Assembly: GCA_017304945.1 (NCBI GenBank)
Contig: JAFKLG010000068.1
Coordinates: forward strand, 33,330 to 97,329
Length of the DNA: 64,000 bases
Source of the DNA: Rhodospirillales bacterium
Lineage (GTDB): Bacteria; Pseudomonadota; Alphaproteobacteria; Acetobacterales; Acetobacteraceae
Direction of reading: 5' to 3'
Both the position numbers and the translations under genes were made by a program. Of this stretch, positions 8,361 to 17,200 are shown piece by piece. A model generated the notes under the pieces. That model did not search any database. It saw nothing but the letters and a program-made list of their open reading frames with translations, and was not told where the DNA came from. The first letter of the stretch is position 1. Each line of letters starts with the position of its first letter.

Positions 8361-9116
8361 ATGCTCGCCCGCCGCTCCCTGCTTCGCTTTGCCGGGCTGT
8401 GCCCGCTCTGCGCCACGGCTGCTCGCGCCGGCGAGGGCGCGCATTGGGGGTATGAGGGCGCTGACGGGCCGGAGCATTGGGCGGCGCTTTCGCCGAACTA
8501 CGCGGCCTGCAGCGCCGGCAGCGAGCAGACCCCGATCGACCTCGCGGCGGGCATCCCGGCGCAGACCGGCCGCATCGGCTTTTCCTATCACCGCCAGCCG
8601 CTGCAGGTGGTGAACAACGGTCACACGATCCAGGTGAACACCGCCCCCGGCAGCCTGATGATGATCGGGGAGACCGGCTACGAGCTGCTGCAGTTCCACT
8701 TCCATCACCCGGCCGAACACCTGCTTTCCGGCAAGGCGGCGGCGATGGAGTGCCATTTCGTGCACCGCTCCGCCGCCGGGGCGCTCGCGGTGGCCGGCGT
8801 GTTCCTGCAGCCGGGGCATTTGAACACGGCGCTGGTGCCGATCTGGCGGGCGATGCCGGCCTCCGCCGGGCCGGTGCAGACGGTGGCGAACGTCTTGATC
8901 GATCCGGCCGCCCTGCTGCCCCGGGACCGCACCTATTTCCGCTACATGGGTTCGCTGACCACGCCGCCCTGCACCGAGGGCGTGATGTGGACGGTGTTCC
9001 GTGACCCGATTCCGCTCGCACCCGAACAGATCCGAGCGTTCGCGGCGCTGTTCCCGATGAATGCGCGGCCCGTCCAGAAGCTGGGGCGGCGGTTCCTGCT
9101 GGAATCGGGGGTGTAG
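8361..9116 (+). CDS. Alpha-class carbonic anhydrase, exported
   Basis: A 251-residue periplasmic zinc enzyme interconverting CO2 and bicarbonate. A short signal sequence (MLARRSLLRFAGLCPLCATAARA) precedes HWGYEGADGPEHWAAL, the typical bacterial alpha-CA start. The zinc histidines lie in QFHFHHPAEH near residue 113 and the third in MECHFVHRS; the SLTTPPCTEGVMW block near residue 200 completes the active site. It stands between epmB (54 bp upstream) and efp. Together with the beta-CA/SulP pair at 12-14 kb it gives this stretch both a periplasmic and a cytoplasmic carbonic anhydrase. ATG at 8361 was chosen for the signal peptide. Confidence 0.92.
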   Translation: MLARRSLLRFAGLCPLCATAARAGEGAHWGYEGADGPEHWAALSPNYAACSAGSEQTPIDLAAGIPAQTGRIGFSYHRQPLQVVNNGHTIQVNTAPGSLMMIGETGYELLQFHFHHPAEHLLSGKAAAMECHFVHRSAAGALAVAGVFLQPGHLNTALVPIWRAMPASAGPVQTVANVLIDPAALLPRDRTYFRYMGSLTTPPCTEGVMWTVFRDPIPLAPEQIRAFAALFPMNARPVQKLGRRFLLESGV

Positions 9117-9328
9117 GGGCGCTGCCCGACGCCCGCGGCCGACGCCCGCGGTCCGTGCGCCCGCGATCCGCGCACCCCCGGTCCGCACGCCTGCGGCCGC
9201 GCCCCGGCCGATGCCTGCGGATGAGCGGACCCGCACCGGACCCGCACGTGCCCCGCCAGCTTGCCCAGCCTGCCTCATCGGTTTAGAAGCCCGCACCTCC
9301 ATTCTTTGAAATCGAGACGAGCGATCCG

Positions 9329-9895
9329 ATGAAGCAGCAGGCGAACCTCATTCGCGCCGGCCAGGTGATCGAGCACGAAGGCCGCCGCTGGACCGTGCTC
9401 AAGCAGCAGATCATCACCCCCGGCAAGGGCGGCGCCTTCATCCAGGTCGAGATGCGCGACCTGAAGTCCGGCAACAAGACCAACGAGCGCTGGCGCACCG
9501 CCGACACCGTCGAGCGGCTGATGACCGAGGAGCGGGAGTACACCTACTCCTACACCGAGGGCCAGAACCTGGTGCTGATGGACCCGGAGACCTACGAGCA
9601 GACCCACATCCCGGCCGATCTGCTGGGCGATCTGGCGCCGTACCTGCAGGACAACATGCCGGTGACGGTCGATCTCGTGGAAGGTGACCCGGTCGCGATC
9701 CACATCCCGGCGACCGTGACGCTGGAGATCGTCGAGGCCGATCCGGTGGTGAAGGGGCAGACCGCCTCCTCCTCCTACAAGCCCGCGCGGCTCTCGAACG
9801 GCGTGAAGACCAACGTGCCGCCGTTCATCGAGGCCGGGGAGCGGATCGTCGTGCGCACCGAGGACGGCAGCTACGTGGAGCGTGCCAAGGGCTGA
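9329..9895 (+). CDS. efp: Translation elongation factor P
   Basis: A 188-residue three-domain factor that binds the ribosome E site and relieves stalling at polyproline stretches. The modified tip loop is TPGKGGAF with the acceptor lysine at K33, the residue that EpmA aminoacylates with beta-lysine after EpmB has made it; this matches the two enzymes encoded just upstream. Domains II and III show YTYSYTEGQNLVLMD, and the C-terminal NGVKTNVPPFIEAGERIVV signature. ATG at 9329 is the only sensible start. The 212 bp upstream are low-complexity GC repeats. suhB follows 12 bp later and is probably co-transcribed. Confidence 0.97.
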   Translation: MKQQANLIRAGQVIEHEGRRWTVLKQQIITPGKGGAFIQVEMRDLKSGNKTNERWRTADTVERLMTEEREYTYSYTEGQNLVLMDPETYEQTHIPADLLGDLAPYLQDNMPVTVDLVEGDPVAIHIPATVTLEIVEADPVVKGQTASSSYKPARLSNGVKTNVPPFIEAGERIVVRTEDGSYVERAKG

Positions 9896-9907
9896 GGGAG
9901 ACTCCCG

Positions 9908-10735
9908 ATGGCCCTGCGCCTCTCCCCCCACATGACCGTCATGGCGAACGCCGCTCAGAAAGCGGCCAAGCGCCTGCTGCGCGACTTCGCCGAGGTCGAG
10001 CAGCTCCAGGTCAGCGTCAAGGGCCCCTCCGACTTCGTCTCCCAGGCCGACCTGCGCGCCGAACAGACGCTCAAGGAGGAGCTGACCAAGGCGCGGCCGG
10101 GCTACGCGTTCCTGATGGAGGAGTCCGGCGCCTCCGGCTCCGACAACTGGGCCTGGCGCTGGGTGGTCGACCCGCTCGACGGCACCACCAACTTCCTGCA
10201 CGGCATGCCGCACTGGGCGATCAGCATCGGGCTCGAGCGGCGCCTCCCGGATGGCGGGTCGGAGATCGCGGCGGGCCTCGTCTACAACCCGGTGGTGGAC
10301 GAGATGTTCTGGGCCGAGAAGGGCGCCGGCGCCTTCGTCAACGAACGCCGCCTGCGCGTCTCCGCGCGGCGCGAGATCAGCGAGGCGGTGTTCGCGACCG
10401 GCATTCCGTTCGGCGCGGTGGCCGCGCCCAAGCGGTTCGCCTTTGCCCGAACGCTCTCGATCCTGATGCCGCAGGTCGCCGGCATCCGCCGCTTCGGCGC
10501 CGCCGCGCTCGACCTCGCCTGGGTCGCCGCCGGCCGCTACGACGGATACTGGGAACTCGGGATCAAGCCCTGGGACATGTCGGCCGGGCTGCTGCTGGTG
10601 CGCGAAGCCGGCGGATACGCGACCGACCCGGACGACGCCGACCCGCGCGACACCGGCAACGTGGTGGCCGCCAACACGCATCTGCATGCGCGGCTCCGCG
10701 CCGCCGTGGTGGAAGGCCTGCACGCGCGCGGCTGA
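9908..10735 (+). CDS. suhB: Inositol monophosphatase family protein
   Basis: A 275-residue Mg-dependent, lithium-sensitive sugar phosphatase of the SuhB/IMPase family; it may hydrolyse inositol-1-phosphate or related phosphates, and in enterics SuhB also serves in rRNA antitermination. Visible are the metal-binding EE pair in the first lobe (LMEESG), the signature DPLDGTTNFLHG near residues 87-98, and the C-terminal WDMSAGLLLVREAGG near residue 221. It starts 12 bp after efp, so the two probably form one transcript. ATG at 9908 follows GAGGGAGACTCCCG. The exact substrate is inferred only from the family. Confidence 0.88.
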   Translation: MALRLSPHMTVMANAAQKAAKRLLRDFAEVEQLQVSVKGPSDFVSQADLRAEQTLKEELTKARPGYAFLMEESGASGSDNWAWRWVVDPLDGTTNFLHGMPHWAISIGLERRLPDGGSEIAAGLVYNPVVDEMFWAEKGAGAFVNERRLRVSARREISEAVFATGIPFGAVAAPKRFAFARTLSILMPQVAGIRRFGAAALDLAWVAAGRYDGYWELGIKPWDMSAGLLLVREAGGYATDPDDADPRDTGNVVAANTHLHARLRAAVVEGLHARG

Positions 10736-10760
10736 CGGACGGACGGGCGACGGGTCCGTC

Positions 10761-11738
10761 ATGACCGCCCGCCCCAGGCTCCGCCGCCTGGCGCGCCCGC
10801 TGCGGCAAGCAGCGGTACTGGCCCACGCCTGGGTCGTCGGACAGGCCCGCCGCCTGCGGCCCCACCCGCCGGAGGTGCGCGCCGGCGACCTCCCCCTCGG
10901 GCCGCGCGTCGCGATCTACGCGCATCACGATCCGGACGGCGCGGTCCGGCCCTATGTCCGCCACGCGGTGCACGCGCTCGCCGAGGCCGGATACGCGGTC
11001 GTCTTCGTCAGCAACGGTCCGCTCGCCCCCGCCGCCATCGCGCGCCTCCGCCCCGACACCGCCCGCATCGTCGCCCGCGCCAATCGCGGCTGGGACTTCG
11101 CGGCCTGGCGCGACGGCCTCGCCACCGTCGCGGCGCCGCAGCGCCTCTCCGCCCTGATCCTCACCAATGACAGCGTCTACGGCCCGCTGCGCCCGCTCGC
11201 CCCGGTGCTCGCCGCCCTCCCCGAGGCCGATCTGGTCGGCATGACCGACAGCACCGAGATCGCCTGGCACCTGCAGAGCTGGTTCCTGTGGTTCGGGCCC
11301 GCTGCGCTCCGCCATCCGGCATTCGCCCGCTTCTGGCGCGGCGTGCGCGACCTCGGCCACAAGGACGCGGTGATCCGCCTCTACGAGGTCGGCCTGTCCC
11401 GCCGCCTCGGCGCCGCCGGCCTGCGCTGTGCCGCCGTCGCGCCGGCCGCGCAGCTCGCCGCGGCCGCGACGGCCTCCGGCTGGGTGCCGCCCGACCGTCC
11501 GGCCGGCTGGCCGTTCAATCCCGCGCATGATCTCTGGGCACCGCTGGTCCTGGCGGGCGGCGTGCCGTTCCTCAAGCGCGACCTGCTCGCCGACCGCGCG
11601 CGGCGCCACGTCGCGCCGGAGGCATGGCGCGACCTCGCCGCCGCCACCGGCTACGATCCGGCGCTGATCGCGGACGATCTCGCCGCCACGCGCGACCGCC
11701 GCCGGGGAGGCGGAACGCGCAGCGCGCAACCGACGTGA
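10761..11738 (+). CDS. Rhamnan synthesis protein F (RgpF)-like protein
   Basis: A 325-residue protein resembling the RgpF/rhamnan synthesis F family, found in polysaccharide assembly loci and often fused to glycosyltransferases. Supporting segments are VAIYAHHDPDGAVRPYVRHAVHALAEAGY near residue 50, the characteristic ARANRGWDFAAWRDGL and LILTNDSVYGPL blocks, and SWFLWFGPAALRHPAF. The catalytic role of the family is not settled; a part in surface glycan synthesis is inferred. ATG at 10761 is used; it lies 25 bp after suhB. A 244-bp gap without recognisable features separates it from the carbonic anhydrase gene. Confidence 0.75.
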   Translation: MTARPRLRRLARPLRQAAVLAHAWVVGQARRLRPHPPEVRAGDLPLGPRVAIYAHHDPDGAVRPYVRHAVHALAEAGYAVVFVSNGPLAPAAIARLRPDTARIVARANRGWDFAAWRDGLATVAAPQRLSALILTNDSVYGPLRPLAPVLAALPEADLVGMTDSTEIAWHLQSWFLWFGPAALRHPAFARFWRGVRDLGHKDAVIRLYEVGLSRRLGAAGLRCAAVAPAAQLAAAATASGWVPPDRPAGWPFNPAHDLWAPLVLAGGVPFLKRDLLADRARRHVAPEAWRDLAAATGYDPALIADDLAATRDRRRGGGTRSAQPT

Positions 11739-11982
11739 ACGATCGTGCCGCGGGTTGGTTGCAGCAGGAAACTTTACAGATGTTTCAATTGCGACGAACC
11801 CGCTCGCTCGCCCAGCCTGCACGCGAACGTCCAAAGACAATCCTGATCCGGGCCCCTCTGGCGGGACGCCGTTCGCGAACGGCCAACCCGTGATGTCGGA
11901 TCACCGTGTCGCGCGCGGTGATCGCTGGGCCTGAACCTCTGCTCCGCGTGCGGCCGATCCAGGCAACCAATGGAGCGAGACA

Positions 11983-12690
11983 ATGGACAGCATCATCAAT
12001 GGCGTCGCGCGCTTCCGCGACAGCGAGTTCCCGCGCCAGCAGGCGTTGTACCGGCACCTCGTGCATGCGGGGCAGAAACCGGCGGCGCTGATGATCTCCT
12101 GCGCCGACAGCCGCGTCGCACCCGAACACATCACGGCCTCCGGACCTGGCGAAATCTTCGTCTGCCGCAACGCCGGCAACATCGTGCCGCCGGTCGCGCA
12201 GGTGAATGGCGGCGTGTCGTCCGCAATCGAATATGCGGTGCTCGCGCTGGGCGTGCGCGACGTCATCGTCTGCGGCCATTCCGACTGCGGCGCGATGAAG
12301 GCGATCCTGCAGCCGGACTCGCTGGCCGGCATGCCGAACGTGCAGGCATGGCTGCGCCACAGCGACGCCGCGCTGCGCATCGTGCAGGAGGCATATCCCG
12401 CCTCCGCGCAGGCGAACCTGCTGCACGCGCTGGCGATGGAGAACGTGGTCGCGCAGGTCGGGCACCTGCGCACGCATCCCTCGGTCGCGGCCCGTCTCGC
12501 CACCGGCCAGCTCACGCTGCACGGCTGGTTCTTCCACATCGAAACCGGCACCGTCATGGTGTTCGACGGCCAGGCGAAGACGTTCATTCCCCTGCCGGAG
12601 AGCGGCGCCTTGCCGGTGGCGGTTGCGCCCGATTCGCGGCGATCGATGTCCGACCGCGTCGTCTCCGCCATGGCGGAGGCGGCCCGATGA
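11983..12690 (+). CDS. Beta-class carbonic anhydrase
   Basis: A 235-residue cytosolic zinc enzyme for CO2/bicarbonate exchange. The beta-class metal site is complete: C40 in CADSR (with D42 and R44), then H99 and C102 in CGHSDCGAMK. The RNAGNIVPP block at 62-70 and the FHIETGTVMVFD strand near the C-terminus are typical. The stop overlaps the start of the SulP transporter in an ATGA arrangement, so the two are translationally coupled and probably work together: the transporter brings bicarbonate in and the anhydrase equilibrates it. Confidence 0.93.
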   Translation: MDSIINGVARFRDSEFPRQQALYRHLVHAGQKPAALMISCADSRVAPEHITASGPGEIFVCRNAGNIVPPVAQVNGGVSSAIEYAVLALGVRDVIVCGHSDCGAMKAILQPDSLAGMPNVQAWLRHSDAALRIVQEAYPASAQANLLHALAMENVVAQVGHLRTHPSVAARLATGQLTLHGWFFHIETGTVMVFDGQAKTFIPLPESGALPVAVAPDSRRSMSDRVVSAMAEAAR

Positions 12691-14201
12691 GCGGCGGCAA
12701 CCGCTTCCTGCCGGCACGCGACGTGCCGGCCTCGATCGTCGTCTTCCTGGTCGCCCTGCCGTTGTGCATGGGGATCGCGATGGCCTCGGGCATGCCGGCC
12801 GCGAGCGGCCTCGTCACCGGCATCGTCGGCGGCCTGCTGGTCGGCGTGCTGGCCGGCTCGCCGCTGCAGGTCAGCGGGCCGGCGGCCGGTCTCGTCGTGC
12901 TGGTCTACGAGATCGTGCAGCGGCAGGGCGTCGCCGGCCTCGCGGTGGTGCTGCTGATCGCCGGCGCCTTCCAGGTCGCCGCGGGCCTGCTGCGGTTCGG
13001 CGGCTGGTTCCGCGCCATCTCGCCCGCCGTGGTGCACGGCATGATGGCGGGCATCGGCATCCTGATCGTGCTGAGCCAGGCGCATGTGCTGATGGACGGC
13101 ACGCCGGCGGCGGGCGGCATCGCCAACCTGCTCGCCTTGCCGGGGGCGATTGTCGGCATCGGGCCGCTGGACGGCACCGGCGCGGACGCGGCGCTGGTCG
13201 TCGGCGCGGTCACCATCCTGGGCATGATCGGATGGGAACGCTTCCGGCCGCGCCGCCTGTGGGTGGTGCCGGGCCCGCTGGTCGGGATCGTAGCCGCGGT
13301 GGTGCTGACCGAATGGTCGGGCCTGGCGGTTCGCCATGTCGAGGTGCCGGCCGCCTTGGCGGACAGCCTCCGCCTGGTGTCGCCGGAGCAGGTCGGGCTG
13401 CTCGCCGATCCGGCGATCTGGGCCTCCGCCCTGGCCCTCGGCTTCATCGCCAGCGCCGAGACGCTGCTGTCGGCTGCCGCGGTCGACCGCATGCATGACG
13501 GTCCGCGCACCCGCTACGACCGCGAATTGCTGGCGCAGGGTGCCGGCAACCTGGTCTGCGGGGCGCTGGGCGCCCTGCCGATGACGGGCGTGATCGTGCG
13601 CAGTTCGGCCAATGTGCAGGCGGGCGCGGCGTCGCGCTGGTCCGCGGTGCTGCACGGCCTGTGGCTGCTGGTCTGCGTCGCGCTGGCGCCCTGGCTGCTG
13701 CAGCTGATCCCGACCGCGGCCCTGGCCGGAATCCTGCTCGTGTTGGGCTGGCGCCTGGTGAGCCTGCGCCACGTGCGCGCCTTGCTCGCGCGCCATGGCC
13801 CGATCACCGCGGCGATCTGGGGCGCGACGGTGGTTGCGGTGGTGGCGGTGGACCTGCTCACCGGGGTGCTGCTGGGGCTGGCGCTCGCGCTGGTGGAGGT
13901 GGTGCCGCATCTGCGCCGGCCGGCCTTGCGGATCCGCGAGCATCGCACCGCCGAGGGCACCGCGATCCATCTGGCGGGGACGGCGACCTTCCTGCATCTG
14001 CCGCGCCTCGCACGTGCGCTGGAAACGGTGCCGGCGGACGGACCGGTCAAGGTGCGGGGGCGCGGCCTGCGCTTCCTCGATCACACCTGCGCCGACCTGC
14101 TGGAGGATTGGCGCCAGCAGCGGCGGGCGCGGGGACGCCAGGTCGAGCTGCAGGGCGGCCCGCTGGTCCGCTGCGGCGAAACCGGGTCCGGGCACGGATG
14201 A
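12687..14201 (+). CDS. SulP family anion (probable bicarbonate) transporter
   Basis: A 504-residue inner-membrane SLC26/SulP transporter. The N-terminus (DVPASIVVFLVALPLCMGIAMA) is the family's first helix, followed by LAGSPLQVSGPAAGL, about ten to twelve transmembrane segments and a short STAS-like cytoplasmic tail (residues 420-504, TAIHLAGTATFLHLPRLARAL and FLDHTCADLLEDW). Coupling to the beta-carbonic anhydrase gene by a 4-bp overlap favours bicarbonate over sulfate as substrate; SulP proteins fused to or beside carbonic anhydrases are a known arrangement. It ends 19 bp from the convergent methylase gene. Confidence 0.88.
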   Translation: MSGGNRFLPARDVPASIVVFLVALPLCMGIAMASGMPAASGLVTGIVGGLLVGVLAGSPLQVSGPAAGLVVLVYEIVQRQGVAGLAVVLLIAGAFQVAAGLLRFGGWFRAISPAVVHGMMAGIGILIVLSQAHVLMDGTPAAGGIANLLALPGAIVGIGPLDGTGADAALVVGAVTILGMIGWERFRPRRLWVVPGPLVGIVAAVVLTEWSGLAVRHVEVPAALADSLRLVSPEQVGLLADPAIWASALALGFIASAETLLSAAAVDRMHDGPRTRYDRELLAQGAGNLVCGALGALPMTGVIVRSSANVQAGAASRWSAVLHGLWLLVCVALAPWLLQLIPTAALAGILLVLGWRLVSLRHVRALLARHGPITAAIWGATVVAVVAVDLLTGVLLGLALALVEVVPHLRRPALRIREHRTAEGTAIHLAGTATFLHLPRLARALETVPADGPVKVRGRGLRFLDHTCADLLEDWRQQRRARGRQVELQGGPLVRCGETGSGHG

Positions 14202-14220
14202 GCGTGGCGGCGCGCCGTTT

Positions 14221-17200
14221 TCAGCCGGCGCGCCGCCCTCGGTCGAACGCCGCCAGGCAGAGCGCCGGAGCCTCCGGCCAGGACCGGTGGCTGAACGAGG
14301 CGAGCATGTGCGCATAGGCCGCGCGGGTGAGCCCGTAGGCCTGCGCCACCACGGCATCCATCTCCGCCCGCAGCGCCCATCGCGCCGCGGGCGCGGCGAG
14401 CACCGGCCACGTGCTGCGGCGCCGGCCGGTCTCAGCGGTCCACAGCGCCGCATAGCCGGCATGATTGCAGCAGAGCCGCAGCGCCGCGTCCGCGAGGAAA
14501 GCCGCCGCTGCCGCCTCGAGTGCAGGCAGCGGCAGGCTGCCGACCAGATACAGGCTGAGATGCGCCGCCGCCTTCTGCCGCACCAGCCAGTCGAAGGCGA
14601 AGCTGTTCATCAGCGCGCAGAGCAGCAGCGCCGCACCGATCGGGCGCTGCTGCGGCGTTCGCTCCACCACGGCGGTATGCCCGAACACCACGCCGGGTGG
14701 GGCGATCATGGCAATCGCGGTCCGCTCGTCGGTGCTGCGCGCGACGTCGCGGAAGGCGAGGCGATAGTGCCGCGCCGCCGCGACGGTGCGCGGCGACAGC
14801 GCGGCGGCCGGCACCGCGTAGCGCGGGCCGGACTGCCAGGCATCGGTGAACTGGTGGAAGCTCTTGCCCTCATGCATGGGCAGGCCCTGCCCGACCGGCC
14901 GGAACGAGGCGGAATCCGCCGTCATGTGCAGGTCGGTGCCGAACCCGATCCCGCTTGCCGCGCACCAGGCCTCCAACCGCGTCGGTGCAGCGGGCGAGGC
15001 ACTCAGCCGCGTTGGTGCGGCGCACGGGGCTGCCGTTCCGCGGTCCGGTCCGCCGCTGGCCGCGGCGCCGCGCTCCAGCCGCTGCAGCACCGCGAGGTCC
15101 GTCGCGCTGCGCAGCTCCGGCAGTGCGAGATGCGGGCCGCTTGCCGCCAGCAGCGCGGGGTCGAGCCGCAGCCGGCGGTCCGGCTGCGTCAGTTCGGCGG
15201 GATCCGTCAGGTAGAAGGCCGCGTCGATCGCCACGGTCGGGCCGGGCCGCCGCGCCACCACCAGGGCGAATTTCGCGCGGCTGTCGATGTCGAACAGCTT
15301 GCGCCGGTTCTCGAACGACCAGCAGGTCTCCCACTGCGTCCGTTCCAGGAACAGCCGCCGCACGCCGGTGCTGCCCTCGTTGGCGTGGAAGGCGGAGGGC
15401 AGCAGCAGCCCGATCGCGCCCGCCGGTCCGGCGAGCTGCACGGCGCGTTCGGCGAACAGCCGGTAGGTGTCCAGGTTGCCGCCCGTGGCCTCGTGTCCCA
15501 GCGTCGCGCGCTGGTGATGGAACAGCCGGTCGGCGAGCGCCTTCTGTCGGGCGAACCCGGCGCGATAGGCGGCAAAGGCGGCGGCGACGGCGGGATCGGC
15601 GAGTACCCGCGCCTCGATCGCGGCGCGCGCCGCCTTGGTCGGCGCGTCCAGGATACGCAGGTCCCAGCCCGCCGCGAAATCCTTGGCGAGCGGCTGCAGC
15701 ACGCCCCAGGGCGGGTTGCCGATCACCGCGTCGAAGCCGCCGGCCGCGAACACGTCGGGGAATTGCAGGTCGAAGGACAGCGCCTCCGCCCCGGCGGCCT
15801 CGAGCGCCGCCTGGGCTTCGGTGAGCCGATCCGGCCAGGCGCCGGTCTCCGCCACCGCCCGCGCCAAAGCGAGCCAGGCATCGTCGCCGTCGCGCCGCCG
15901 CAGCGCCGCCGCACCGGACCAGGCGCGGGCGAGCCGGCGCAGCGGCCCCAGCGTGTCCGCCAGCCGCGCGGCGGCCTGCTGCTTCAGCGCCAGATCCGCC
16001 ACGTCGCGCCCCAACGTCGCGTCGAGCGCCGCGATCTCGGCCAGCGCCGTGTCGCGGACGGCAGCGAGGCGCGCCGTGACCCCGCGCGCCAGCAGCGGAT
16101 CGAGCGGCTCGCCGCCCACCGGCAGCGTGGCCAGGTCGGCCAGGAACGGGCCGGCCAGCGAATCCCCCACGAGCAGCCGGTGGTCGAGGAAGGTGAGCGG
16201 CAGCCCCTCGGCATGCGATTCGAGCCAGAGCGACAGTTTCGCCAGCTCGACCGCGAGCGGATTGCGATCCACCCCGTAGAGGCAATGCACCGCGACCAGG
16301 CGCCGGCACAGCGCGGCGGCGCGAGCCTCGGCGAGGGCGCCGCCGCCGCGGCTGGGCAGATAGGCGGCCAGGCTGCGATCGGGATCCGGCAGCGCGCCGA
16401 TCCGCCCGCGCAGCAGCGCCGCGCGCGCGGTGAGGCGCAGGCGCTCCGCCGCCGAGGCCTCCGGCGCGGCGCGTTCCGCCTCCGCCGCCAGCATGTCGCA
16501 GCGGCGGCAGGCGGCATGCAGCGCCTCGCCCAGCACGCGGCAGGCCTCGACCAGGAAATGTCCGCTGCCGGTCGCCGGATCGAGCAGCTTGAGGGCGAGC
16601 AGCGCGGCCGGATGCGGGTCGTCGCGCGGGCTGCGTGCGTCGATCAGCGGGGCGAGGCTGCGCTCCACCAGCAGACGGACCAGCGGGTGCGGCGTGTAGA
16701 AGGCGCCGCTCGCCTTGCGGCCCAGGCCGGGCCGCAGCAGGAACCGTCCGGCCGGGATCGTCTCCACCGCGACGATCCCCTCGGCGGTGCGCGCGTCCGC
16801 CGCGGGCACCACCGCCTCCAGCCGCCCCCGCCGCAGGCGGACCAGCTTGCGGTCGGCGATCGCCGGCTCGAGGTCGAGCAGGGCCTCGTAGACGCGGCCG
16901 AGTTCCTCGACGTCGAGCGCGCCGTACTGGATCCGCGCCCGCGCCTCGGCGCCGGGTTCGGTCCAGAGCAGCCGATCGAGCAGGCTCGCGACGCCGCGCT
17001 CGCCCCAGCGTGCCGCATCCAGCAGCGGCGTCGCGGCGGGCCCGAACAGCGCGCCCCCGAGTGGCGGGATCGACAGGTCGGCGCAGTCGAGCCCGTCGCG
17101 GACGGCGCGGAACGTCGCGCGCAACCCGTCCTCCAGCATGCGCGCGGTCTCCGCCCCCTGGTCCAGCACGCGGCGCGCGAGCGGGGCGAGGGCGCGCAGC

